NCBI RefSeq assembly: GCF_007829815.1
Contig: NZ_VIWT01000009.1
Coordinates: 124,001 to 188,000 of the forward strand
Length of the DNA: 64,000 nt
Reading direction: 5' to 3'
Source: Kitasatospora viridis
GTDB lineage: Bacteria > Actinomycetota > Actinomycetes > Streptomycetales > Streptomycetaceae
In this document: positions 46,801-53,100 of the stretch, piece by piece
How positions within the stretch are numbered: the first letter of the stretch is position 1
Layout: each line of letters starts with the position of its first letter
Translations under genes and position numbers: made by a program
The notes under the pieces: generated by a model
The model's input: the letters and a program-made list of their open reading frames with translations, nothing else
Databases searched by the model: none
What the model was told of the DNA's origin: nothing

Positions 46801-49800
46801 GTCCTACGGCCGGGACGTGCACCACCGGGAGACCGTCGCCCGGCTCGCGGCCGAACTGACCCGGGAGCTGCGGGACATCATCGCGCACTGCGCCGAGCCC
46901 GGCGCGGGCGGCCGCACCCCGTCCGACTTCCCGCTCGCGGGGCTCGACCAGGCGGGCGTGGACCGGCTGGTCGGCACCGGGCGCGACGTCCTGGACGTGT
47001 ACCCGCTCACCCCCAGCCAGGCCGGGCTGGTGGTGCACGGCCAGGCCTTCTACACCGAGCAGATCACCTTCGTGCTGGACGGCGTGCACGACCCCGCACT
47101 GCTCGCCGCCGCCTGGCAGCACGTCGTCGACCGCACCCCGATCCTGCGCACCGCCGTCGTCCTGCACCAGGGCAGCGCCCTGCAACTCGTCCACCGCACC
47201 GCCACCCTGCCGATCACCCGGCACGACTGGACCGGCCTCCCGGCGGAGCACCAAGAAGCCGAACTGGAACGGCTGCTGACGGAGCAGCGGGCGGACGGGC
47301 TGCCGCTGGAGCACCCGCCGCTGCTGCGCCTGGCCCTGGTCCGGCTCGGCCCGGCGAGCGTGCGGGTGGCGTGGACCTTCCACCACGTGCTGCTCGACGG
47401 CTGGAGCGTCTTCCACGTGCTCGGCGACGTGCTCGCCGCCCACGCCGCACTCGCGGCCGGCACCGAACCCCGGCTGCCCGAACGGCGCCCCTTCGCCGAC
47501 TACGTCGGCTGGCTCGCCACCCGCTCCACCGAGGCCGCCGAGCGGCACTGGCGCACCGTGCTGGCCGGCCACCGGGCCGCCACCACCCTGCCCTACGACC
47601 GGCGGCCCGCACCCGGCGAGACCGCCCGCTGCGACCAGTGGCTCTCCACCCGGCTCACCGCCGAGCAGACCGGCCGGCTCCAGGAGTCCGCCCGCCGGCA
47701 CCGGCTCACCCTCAACACCCTGGTCCAGGGCGCCTGGGCGCTGCTGCTCGCCCGCAGCGGCGGGGGAGACGACGTGCTCTTCGGCGCCACCGTCTCCGGC
47801 CGCCCCAGCGACCTGCCCGGCGCCGACACCATCACCGGCCTGTTCATCACCACCCTGCCCGCCCGGGTCGCCGTCGACGGCGCCGCCCCCGTGGCCGACT
47901 GGCTACGCGCCCTGCAACAGGCGAGCGCCGAGGACCGCCGGTTCGACCACCTGCCGCTGCCGGCCCTGCACGCGCTGACCGAACTGCCCGCCGGCCGCCC
48001 GCTCTTCGACAGCCTGCTGGTCTTCGAGAACTACCCGGTCGGCGACGCCACCGCCGGCGCGCATGGCCTGCTGGTGCGCGAGCTTGACGCCCGCGAGGCC
48101 ACCAACTACCCGCTCACCGTGGTGGTCTCGCCCGGCGACCGGCTCAGCCTCGAACTCGGCCACGACCCCCGCTACTTCGACCGGCGGACCGCCGAAGCCC
48201 TGGCCGCCCGGCTGCGCCACACCCTGCTCGCGCTGGCCGACGGCCTCGATCCGGACGAGAGCGGCGAACCCGTGCCGCTGGGCCGGGTGGAGGTGCTGCC
48301 GCCCGCCGAACGCGAGCGGTTGCTGCACGGACCCACCCGCCCGGAGCGGCCCGCCACCGCCCCGGCCACCCTGCCCGAGCTGATCGAGGCGGCCGTGGAC
48401 CGCTCACCCGACGCCCCCGCCCTGCACGCGCCCGGACACAGCCGCAGCTTCGCCGAACTCGACGCCGAGGCAAACCGGTTGGCTCACCGGCTGATCGCCC
48501 GCGGGGCCGGCCCCGGCACCCTGGTCGCCCTGCTGCTGCCCCGATCGGCCGAGATGGTGCTCGCCCAACTCGCCCTCAGCAAGGCCGGTGCCGCCTTCCT
48601 GCCGGTGGACCCCGGCTACCCCGCCGCGCGGATCGAACTGATGCTCCGTGACGCGGCGCCCGCACTCACCCTGGACGCGGCCGAACTCGCCGCCCTCACC
48701 GCGGCCACCGACGCGTGGGCGGCCCACCGCCCCACCGACGCCGACCGCACCCGCCCGCTGCACCTCGACGACCCCGCCTACCTGATCTTCACCTCCGGCT
48801 CCACCGGCACCCCCAAGGGCGTCCTGGTCACCCACCGCGGCCTGGCCGGCTTCGCCGCCGCCGAAGCCGAGCACCTCCAAGTCGCCCCCGGCGACCGGAT
48901 CCTGGCCTTCGCCACCCCCAGCTTCGACGCCGCCGTGCTGGAGCTCTGCCTCTCCCTGCCGCACGGCGCCGCCCTGGTGGTGCCGGAGCCCGGCCCGCTG
49001 CTCGGCGCCCGGCTCGCCGAGGTGCTGCGCGAGGAGCGGATCACCCACACCCTGCTGCCGCCCGCCGCGCTCGCCACCCTGCCGCCCGACACCCCCGGCA
49101 CCCTGCCCGCACTGAAGACCCTCGCCGTCGGAGCCGACGCCTGCCGGGCCGAACTCGTCGGCCGCTGGGCCCCGCACCACCGGATGGTCAACTGCTACGG
49201 ACCCACCGAGGCCACCGTGGTCGCCACCTGGTCCGCGCCGCTGACCGCCGACGGCGCCGCCCCGCCGATCGGGCGCCCGCTGCCCGGCGTCCGCTGCTAC
49301 GTGCTGGACGCCCGGCTGCGCCCGGTGCCCGACGGCGTGCCCGGCGAACTCTGGCTGGCCGGGCCCGGATTGGCCCGCGGCTACCTGGGCCGCCCCGGCC
49401 TGACCGCCGAACGCTTCCTCGCCGACCCGTTCGGCGAGGCAGGCACCCAGATGTACCGCACCGGAGACCTGGTGCGGCGCGACGGCGGCGAACTGCGCCA
49501 CCTCGGCCGCACCGACCACCAGCTCAAGCTGAACGGCCTGCGGATCGAGGCCGGCGAGGTCGAGGCGGTGCTGCTGCGCCACCCGGCGGTGCTGGACGCC
49601 CTGGTGACGGTCCGCGAGGACGAGCCCGGGCTGCCCCGGCTGGTCGCCCACCTGCTCACCGTGCCGGGCGCCGAGGCGCCCACCGCCGCCGAGCTGCGGG
49701 AGAGCGCCGCCCGCCACCTGCCCGGCCAACTCGTGCCGACCGCCTACGCGGTGCTGGACGCCTTCCCGCTCACCGAGAACGGCAAGGTGGACCGGCGGGC

Positions 49801-50113
49801 CCTGCCCGCCCCCACACCCGCCGAACAGCCCGGCGCCGAACGGGTCGAGCCCCGCAACGCCGTCGAGGAGGTGCTGGCCGAGGCCTGGAGCGAGATCCTG
49901 GGCGGCCCGGTCGGCGTCACCGACGACTACTTCGACCTCGGCGGCGACTCGATGCGCGCCCTGCTGATCGCCTCCCGGGTCAACGAGGCCTTCGGCGTCA
50001 CCCTCACCCCCCGCGACGTGCTGGTCGGCCGCACGGTCGCCGGCCTCGCGGAACTGGTCGAGGAGCAGGTCCTGAGCGAACTGGAGGCGGCCGCCGGTGA
50101 ATCCGCCGGCTGA
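33167..50113 (+). CDS. Non-ribosomal peptide synthetase 1, five modules (A-T / C-[A vestige]-T-E / C-A-T-E / C-A-T-E / C-A-T)
   Basis: 5648 aa, ATG with GAAGGA 10 nt upstream. It starts directly with an A domain (LGELFTAWVARTPQAPAL), so it is an initiating synthetase without a lipid-loading C-starter. Five carrier domains (LGGDS), four C domains (HHxxxDG), three E domains and only four complete A domains are present. C domains after E domains are of the D-C-L type (YPLTPTQAGMLFH), and the one after module 1 is L-C-L type (RLWFLDDLEPGG, HHIVTDGW). The chain should be passed from its last carrier to NRPS2, whose gene starts inside this gene's 3' end. Codes below are Stachelhaus positions 235-331 read by eye. 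No MbtH gene was seen in the window. Confidence 0.95.
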   Translation: MTDPHARPTLGELFTAWVARTPQAPALTDGRRTWTYRQLADRAAHLAAGLRRLGAGPERTVALVLPRSPELITAELATTLAGAAFLPVDPSYPADRRTLMLTDAAPAVVLDEALLRELTDGQPQDPCPPAAVDPDHAAYLIYTSGSTGTPKGVTVTHRGIAGFTAAAAERYAVGPGGRVLQFSSPSFDASVLELCVSVLCGATLVVPPDGPWLGEELAQVLDGHRISHALIPPAALATLPDPAATGAARHLRTLIVGAEACSAALVRRWAPGRRMINSYGPTEATIVASWTGPLAPGDGEPTIGVPLPTARAHVLDAAMRPAAPGADGELFVGGDGVARGYLGRPGLTATRFVADPFGPPGARLYRTGDRARWTADGELEFLGRLDRQVKLRGFRIEPGEIEAALVRQPGVAEAVVEVREDEPGRQRLVGYVTAEPGPDGPALDGPGLRAALAAELPAHLVPAAVMVLTAFPLTPQHKIDRRALPAPEPAAARTDGATVPRTPAERAIAELWAELLGLGSVGVEDDFFELGGDSVLAARLLARIRERLGARLTLRQAFTARTVAELAELAVPDDRAAQGGDPDPIPPAPRDRPLPLSSTQRRLWFLDDLEPGGTAYNTGLALALRGPLDQPALQRALHRLAARHDALCTRFATVDGRGVQLVDAEPQLTLRTAEPGPGRSVEQLLTEELRRPFDLATGPLTRALLVRRADDDQVLLLAQHHIVTDGWTVGLLTRELAALYRAETTGAPDGLPAPATQYPDYALWESGRTHTDGLAYWRRQLTGLHTPELPVDHPRPAVRATAGDAHRHRLPAELVTRLRRLAAGRGTTVFTLFAGAAALLLARSSGRRDVALGTVTNGRDRRELEQVAGFFVNTVVLRADVDDTATVDDYLTGLRSTLLDAFAHDQVPFDAVVDELAPPRDPSRTPLVQALVVQQLAPPAPIAAGPLTVTEHPLPRPVARFDLVLEFTPVPDGGFELTLEYSTALFEAATVRRLAGYLHQLLAGMADGPQRTLAQLPLVTESEQRALTGPVRDRRLGVPVPPGIAGELYRDGAATGELARIRADGETVHLGPVEPAAAPARSMEPSTERRGRAARHVPPRTPTERTLAALLAELLRAERVGADDNFFELGGDSILSIQLVAQARQAGLALTSRDVYQHQTVAALARRADEAGPLVPDARPAEPATGPAPLTPIQDWLLARDGAAHFAQAVSLLLPADLDPDALEQALGDLTDHHDALRARFPGGPHWQVEQPGERITLDRHTGPDTDTPHHGPFRLDGGPLLRAVLHERGPDRPPVLHLAVHHLVVDGVSWRLLLADLDLAYRARRAGRPPELPAKTTPMRQWAARLAEFAADGGFDPERAYWTGIAEQAAALPAPDGPAPGRYADTRMLTTRLGAGLSAALLRTLPETYRTRINDVLLAALGRALGEWTGRERVLVEVEGHGREELFADLDTSRTVGWFTSRHPLLLPAAPGADWVDGALKRVKEQLRAVPRRGLGHDVLRHLVPGALPEPPTALLSFNYLGRMTAADDPDGLLRGELRPLELDADPAAARPHALELVGRLDGEELEFSWLHPAGHEQRTAELAEHFTSALAAIARHATRPGSAGRTPGDFPLARLDQAAVDRIAGADPGALDDVHPLTPTQAGMLFHGLAQGDGGVYHQQLTFELAGVSDPERLAAAWQRVTDRTPVLRGRAVWQDVPEPVFAVERNIALPVRQLDWRQLTQPQQGEALRRLTAEDPGIELDRAPLQRLVIARLTDRSVRVLWTFHHLLLDGWSLFQVLADVFAAHADPGAELPERRPFRDYLGWLAEQDTAAAEAHWQRRLAGLAEATPLPYDREPRESHRAESTAALRAAVPAATTRALEELARSAGLTLNTLVQGAWAVLLSRLSGRSEVVFGTTVSGRPPELAGAEAITGLFITTLPTRVTVPGRGSTLDWLRHLQQTQSEDRRHGHLPLGRLAAATELPERVALFDSIVVFENYPVDGDLAAAHGLRMTGLDGVETTNYPLNLIAYPGPELTLRFGYDPGLLDAATVERLAEYLTVLLTGLAADPHRPPALLPLLTAQRRAQVLEQWNDTAVEPPAAGVAELFAAQVSRNPDAIALESGPERLSYRELDQRAAAIAARLAASGVGAERPVAVLMDRSVTLAAVQLALVRLGAVFVPLDGRAPEERLRRMLAEAGADLLLTDGRWEQTARAVLPGGQVLEPAGWTGEPSDLPFPHPDTLQYLMFTSGSTGLPKGVAVRQRDVAALALDRAFAGHDRVLVHSPHAFDAATYEFWVPLLRGGTAVLAPPGADLDAAAVRRAIGEQGVRCLWLTAGLFRLLAQEDPACLRGAREVWTGGEAVPGAVVRRVLDACPELTVVNGYGPTETTTFATQRPFRAGEVLPAALPIGRPLDNTRTYVLDRQLRPLPPGVPGELYLAGAGLARGYFARPGATAARYLADPYGAPGTRMYRTGDLAAWSADGELRFVGRADAQLKIRGFRVEPAEIEARLTDHQAVAEAVVSLHRQGGRKLLVAHLVTAAGAAPATAELRAWLAAELPDYMVPAAFVTVPVLPLTANGKVDHRRLPAPEFGTAGPAHRAPGTPAEELLAGIWSELLGVDPVGADDNFFMLGGDSILSIQVVSRARAAGLALTPRDLFRHPVLSALAAAAGTAATVAGTEPVAGPVELTPIQHWLLAAEPEHNDQYLLIDTPPQVDQDALRQALAALWRRHDALRARFEHADGQWRQSCAPADDPAPELLRVAELATEQAIAEVHARLGLAEPLFTAQLFTGSAQLLLAAHHLVVDGVSWRILLEDLETAYRQARDGAPVHLPARTSSVREWARRLRARTEAGAFDAEREHWRTAAWHSGAPLPADREGPNTVASTAAVTVRLDRERTERLLRRVPAVYRTRIDDVLLTALGRVLADWTGRSTVAVGLEGHGREDQLFTDLDLSRTVGWFTSLYPVALELPEGGGWGAALKAVKERLRAVPQRGLGYGALRHLARDAELAALPAPAVSFNYLGRFDWSAEDGALVRAVPHGLAGAEAPGAERPHLLDVVARVEDGELAVSWHYSTGRHAPGTVTGLAEAMLAALDGILAHCAEPGAGGRTPSDFPLAGLDQAALDRVAGTGREVDDLYPLTPTQAGMLFHHLMEPDGDSYLNQVVLVLGGVTDPDALARAWQHTADANPVLRTRLVWQETAEPLQLVARRATVPVARLDWSDRPADWCEQELDRLLAEDRAARIDLAAAPLWRLALIRLSGDRVRLVWTFHHVLLDGWSAAQVFDEVCTRYAGLAVPERAPFAEYLRWLDGQDGAVAERHWRAVLDGFTAPTPLPRTGPGGGAPASVLVTLDAEHSARLRQAAQRAGLTVNTVLQGAWALLLSRFGGGADVVFGSTVSGRPAELPGVTGMVGLFINTLPTRARIEGGRRVLDWLGELQAAQSEARRHEAVSLAQLQNWSGLPGGTALFESILVFENYPLDGDAPARLGLTVHPERDVEPTSYPLSVVVAPGEVLTVHLDHDAGAFDRPTVEAMGAGLRTLLAAIAADPERTLAELPLLDAGEQRALLERFSFVDDAPKRFAHGRSGPDTVAAAFAAQAARTPDALAVQAGEQRLTYRQLDERANRLAHLLREAGAGPERFVALALPRTADLAVALLAVLKSGAGYLPVDPGYPADRIAFLLADVRPDTVLTTSALAERLPAGRTVLLDTPGLTDRYPATAPATALTAAHPAYVIHTSGSTGRPKGVVVSHASVLALTDWAAAEFGPHGLEHVLATTSLSFDVSVFELLAPLLAGGTVELLPNLLALADRPGPRQAGLLSAVPSALGRLLADDTVALTARTVVLAGEALPARTVRQVRAAVPGARVFNIYGPTEATVYAAAHPCDPADPDTDPPIGRPVGATRAYLLDERLRPVPAGAPGELYLAGPGIARGYLRRPGLSAQRFLADPYGAPGSRMYRTGDLARWTGAGELVYLGRTDDQVKVRGFRIELGELEAALARHPAVAAAAARVVEQDGHRRLAAYAVLRPGATADPAELRAFLAAGLPEHLLPAAVLELAELPLGPSGKLDRRALPQPSWAPAPSTRHVEPRTAAEHTLAAIWSEVLGVPGIGTRDNYFTLGGDSILGIQIVSAARRAGLALTPRHLFAHQTIAELAQAAEQLPAPQVLAEQGPITGEVPLTPVQHWLLGTLDGDPARLTQAVAFELAPQADQTLLRPALAALLDQHDALRLLAAPGADGWWRQWHAEPGAEPWLEQRTQQPAAVAEELCAGFDLATGPLLRAALCRPQDDRPPVLVLAAHHLVVDAVSWRILLEDLDTAYRALLAGRRPDLGPKTSSLRSWSRRLAAHTADGGFDQETAHWQAVVDGASGLPVDLPGGNTAAQEESLTAGLDAEETRRLLQEVPQAYRTRINDVLLCALGRVLGRWTGRDRVAVALEGHGREELFADLDLSRTVGWFTALHPVVLPAEPDAEPGAALKAVKEALRAVPRGGLGYGALRHLRGTELPPLPRLSFNYLGQQDWTATPGGLLRAPSGGLTGGLDPAAERPHLIDVVGQVSDKRLEFTWSYGRDVHHRETVARLAAELTRELRDIIAHCAEPGAGGRTPSDFPLAGLDQAGVDRLVGTGRDVLDVYPLTPSQAGLVVHGQAFYTEQITFVLDGVHDPALLAAAWQHVVDRTPILRTAVVLHQGSALQLVHRTATLPITRHDWTGLPAEHQEAELERLLTEQRADGLPLEHPPLLRLALVRLGPASVRVAWTFHHVLLDGWSVFHVLGDVLAAHAALAAGTEPRLPERRPFADYVGWLATRSTEAAERHWRTVLAGHRAATTLPYDRRPAPGETARCDQWLSTRLTAEQTGRLQESARRHRLTLNTLVQGAWALLLARSGGGDDVLFGATVSGRPSDLPGADTITGLFITTLPARVAVDGAAPVADWLRALQQASAEDRRFDHLPLPALHALTELPAGRPLFDSLLVFENYPVGDATAGAHGLLVRELDAREATNYPLTVVVSPGDRLSLELGHDPRYFDRRTAEALAARLRHTLLALADGLDPDESGEPVPLGRVEVLPPAERERLLHGPTRPERPATAPATLPELIEAAVDRSPDAPALHAPGHSRSFAELDAEANRLAHRLIARGAGPGTLVALLLPRSAEMVLAQLALSKAGAAFLPVDPGYPAARIELMLRDAAPALTLDAAELAALTAATDAWAAHRPTDADRTRPLHLDDPAYLIFTSGSTGTPKGVLVTHRGLAGFAAAEAEHLQVAPGDRILAFATPSFDAAVLELCLSLPHGAALVVPEPGPLLGARLAEVLREERITHTLLPPAALATLPPDTPGTLPALKTLAVGADACRAELVGRWAPHHRMVNCYGPTEATVVATWSAPLTADGAAPPIGRPLPGVRCYVLDARLRPVPDGVPGELWLAGPGLARGYLGRPGLTAERFLADPFGEAGTQMYRTGDLVRRDGGELRHLGRTDHQLKLNGLRIEAGEVEAVLLRHPAVLDALVTVREDEPGLPRLVAHLLTVPGAEAPTAAELRESAARHLPGQLVPTAYAVLDAFPLTENGKVDRRALPAPTPAEQPGAERVEPRNAVEEVLAEAWSEILGGPVGVTDDYFDLGGDSMRALLIASRVNEAFGVTLTPRDVLVGRTVAGLAELVEEQVLSELEAAAGESAG
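33518..33532. repeat. Exact CTGAC-N5-GTCAG dyad (copy 5)
   Basis: Within A1, read in frame as Leu-Thr-Asp-Gly-Gln with a rare GGT glycine codon. A one-mismatch copy covers the stop codon of the preceding cyclase gene (33030-33044). Confidence 0.75.
34891..38050 (+). other. NRPS module 2: C-(vestigial A)-T-E, adenylation domain lost
   Basis: C2 (about 34930-36240, HHIVTDGW) is followed by only about 290 nt before T2 (DDNFFELGGDS near 36532-36565), where other modules carry about 1450 nt of A domain. The short linker still shows eroded A-domain pieces: PVPPGIAGELY (A6 region) and GELARIRADGETVHLG (A7 region). E2 (about 36730-38040) is complete: HHLVVDG, EGHGREE, RTVGWFT, FNYLG. Confidence 0.85.
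38051..42505 (+). other. NRPS module 3: C-A-T-E, predicted D-Val
   Basis: C3 HHLLLDG near 38463. A3 (about 39420-40880) code D-A-Y-W-W-G-G-T-F matches the valine pattern I know for actinobacterial A domains. T3 DDNFFMLGGDS near 40988. E3 (about 41170-42500) has HHLVVDG, EGHGRE, RTVGWFT and FNYLG intact. Confidence 0.8.
42506..46985 (+). other. NRPS module 4: C-A-T-E, residue unassigned
   Basis: C4 HHVLLDG near 42925. A4 (about 43890-45340) code D-V-F-S-V-A-I-V-Y is not one I can assign. T4 DNYFTLGGDS near 45450. E4 (about 45640-46975) has HHLVVDA, so Ala replaces the last Gly of HHxxxDG; the catalytic His pair and Asp remain. Confidence 0.8.
43955..43969. repeat. Exact CTGAC-N5-GTCAG dyad (copy 6)
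   Basis: Within A4, read in frame as Leu-Thr-Tyr-Arg-Gln with a rare CGT arginine codon. Confidence 0.75.
46986..50113 (+). other. NRPS module 5: C-A-T, residue unassigned (hydrophobic/aromatic)
   Basis: C5 HHVLLDG near 47380. A5 (about 48370-49800) code D-A-L-L-A-G-C-V-V resembles aromatic-type codes but is not a match I can name. Its A8 motif reads LNGLRIE, not the usual RGFRIE. T5 DDYFDLGGDS near 49924, then a helical C-terminal tail (VEEQVLSELEAAAGE), a likely docking element for NRPS2. Confidence 0.75.
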
Positions 50114-53100
50114 CGCCCCGCGACCGAACCATCCGGCGCCACCCCGGCCGGAGCCGAGCCCACCCGCCGCCGCACGCGACACCGGCGCACCCGACGACAC
50201 GGTGAAGGACCCGACCAGCATGACGTCTTCGAACCGAGACCGCGCCGCCGCCCTGCCGCAGGCCCTGCAGGAGGAGCTGCGGCGCCGGCTGGCCGGACGC
50301 GGCAGCACCACCCCCGCCGGCGCCGCCGCGGCCCCCGCCGGGCTGCCGCGCGCCGACCGCGACGGACCGCTGCCGCTCTCCTCCGCCCAGCAACGGCTCT
50401 GGTTCCTGGATCAGTTGCGCCCCGGCGACCCCCGCTACAACAGTGCCGTCGCCGTCCGCTTCGCCACCGCGCCCGACCCGGCACGGCTGGCCGGGGCTCT
50501 CGCTCGGCTGGTCGAGCGGCACGAGGCGCTGCGCACCGTCTTCGCCCCGGCCGGAGCGGACGGCGCACCCGGCCAACTGGTCCGGCCGGCCGCACCCGTG
50601 CCGCTGCCCGTCCAGCAGCTGGACCAGGGCGAGTTGGACGCCGCCCTGCTCGCCGAGTACGCCCGCCCCTTCGACCTCGCCACCGGCCCGCTGCTGCGCG
50701 CCCGCCTGCTCGGCGAGCCGACCGGATCCCAGGTGCTCGTCCTGACGGCCCATCACATCGTCACCGACGGCTGGTCGATGGGCATCCTGCTGGACGAGCT
50801 GCGCACCCTGCTGGACCCCGCCGCACCACCGCTGCCACCGGTGGCCGTCCAGTACCCCGACTACGCGGCCTGGCAGCGCGGCCAACTCACCGGGCCCGCA
50901 CTCGAACGCCGCCTCGCCCACTGGCGCGAGCGGCTGGCCGGCGCCGACCCGGCCCCCGAACTGCCGCTCGACCACCCCCGGCGCGGCGCCGAAGCCGGGC
51001 CCGGCGCCGTGCACACCTTCACCGTCCCCGCCGAGGCCACCGCCGGGCTGCGCCGGCTGGCCACCGAGCAGCGGACCACCCTGTTCGGCGCCCTGGTCGC
51101 CGTCAGCCAGGCGCTGCTGGCCCGCTGGTCCGGCCGCAGCGAGGTGACGGTCGGCTCGCTCACCCCCGGCCGCACCCGCACCGACCTGGAACGCGCCGTC
51201 GGCCTCTACGTCAACACCGTCGCCCTGCGCACCCCCGTCCGGCTCGCCGGCCCGCTGCGCGAGCTGCTCGCCGCCACCGCCGAGACCGTCAACGACGCCT
51301 TCGCCGCCGGCGACACCCCGTTCGAGCGGGTCGTCGAGGTGGCGGGTGCCGCCCGCGAGGCCGGGCGCAACCCGCTCTTCGACGTCATGGTGCTGCTCCA
51401 CCCCGACCCGCCGGCCGCCGGCGGCGAGCTCAGCACCGTCGAAGTGCCCCGGCAGGCCGCCGTGTTCGACCTCAGCATCGAGTTCGTGCCCGACGGCGAG
51501 GCGCTGGCCGGCCTGGTCGAGTACCGCACGGACCTGTTCGAGCCGGCCACCGCCGAGCGGCTCGCCGAACAGCTGGTGCGGCTGCTCACCGCCGCCGCGG
51601 CCGAGCCCGACCGGCCGCTGGACACCCTGCCGCTGCTCTCGCCCGAGCAGGCCCGGCAGCTGACCGAGGAGTGGAGCGGCACGGCCCGTCAGCTGCCGCC
51701 CACCACCTACCCGGAGCTGTTCGAGCGTCAGGCGGCCCGCACGCCGCACGCCCTCGCCCTGGTGGCCGGCCCCGACCGGCTCGACTACGCGACCGTGAAC
51801 GCCCGGGCCAACCGGCTCGCCCACCACCTGATCGGCCTCGGCGCCGGGCCCGAACGGCTGGTCGCCGTCCGCCTGCCGCGCACCGCCGAGCTGGTCACCG
51901 CGCTGCTCGCCGTGCTCAAGTCCGGCGCAGCCTTCCTCTACCTGGACCCCGCGCTGCCCGCCGACCGGGTGCACCTGCTGCTGGACGACGCCCGGCCCGC
52001 GCTGGTGCTCGACGAGCAGGCCCTGCGGGAGCTGCCGGACGGCCTGCCGCAGCACGACCCGGTGACCGGGCTGCTGCCCCGGCACACCGCCTACCTCGTC
52101 TACACCTCCGGCTCCACCGGCCGACCCAAGGGCGTCGCCGTCGAGCACCGCTCGCTCGGCAACCTGCTCGCCGCGCACCGCGAAGGCTTCGTCGCCGAGA
52201 CCGGCGGCGGGCCGCTGCGGGTCGCGCTGACCGCCGCCTTCTCCTTCGACACCTCGCTGGAGGGACTGCTGCTGCTGGCCGACGGCCACCCGCTGCACCT
52301 GGTCGACGAGACCACCCGGCTCGACCCGGCCGCGCTGGTCGAGTACGTGGTCGAGCACCGCATCGACTTCCTCGACCTGACCCCCTCCTACCTGCGGCAA
52401 CTGCTGCCCGCCGGCCTGCTCACCGACCCGCGCCACCGGCCCGGCACCCTGATGCTCGGCGGCGAGGCGCTCGGGCCCGCGCTCTGGCGCGAGCTCGGCG
52501 GGCGGGCCGGGCTGGCCGCGTACAACTTCTACGGGCCCACCGAGTGCACCATCGACGCGCTCGCCTGCCGGGTGGGCGCCCCGGACGCTGTGGACGGTGC
52601 GGACCGGCCGCTGGTCGGACGGCCGCTGCCGGGCGTGCGGGCCTACGTGCTCGACGGGCGGCTCCAGCCGGTGCCGCCGGGCGTCGGCGGCGAGCTCTAC
52701 CTCGCCGGCGAGCAGCTCGCCCGCGGCTACGCCAACCGCCCCGGCCTGACCGCCGAACGCTTCCTCGCCGACCCGTACGGCGCGCCCGGCAGCCGGATGT
52801 ACCGCACCGGCGACCTGGCCCGCTGGGCAGCCTCCGGGCAGCTCGACTACCTCGGCCGGGCCGACGACCAGATCAAGGTCCGCGGCCACCGGATCGAACC
52901 CGGCGAGATCGAGGCCGCCCTGCTGGACCTGCCGGAGGTGGCCGGCGCCGCCGTGGTCGCCGTCACCGACCGCGGCGGGCACACCCGGCTCGCCGCCTAC
53001 GCCGTGCCCGCGGCCGGGGCCCGCCCGACGGCGGGTCAGCTGCGCGCCGCGCTGCGCCGGGTGCTGCCCGACCACCTGGTGCCGAGCTCCTACACGCTGC

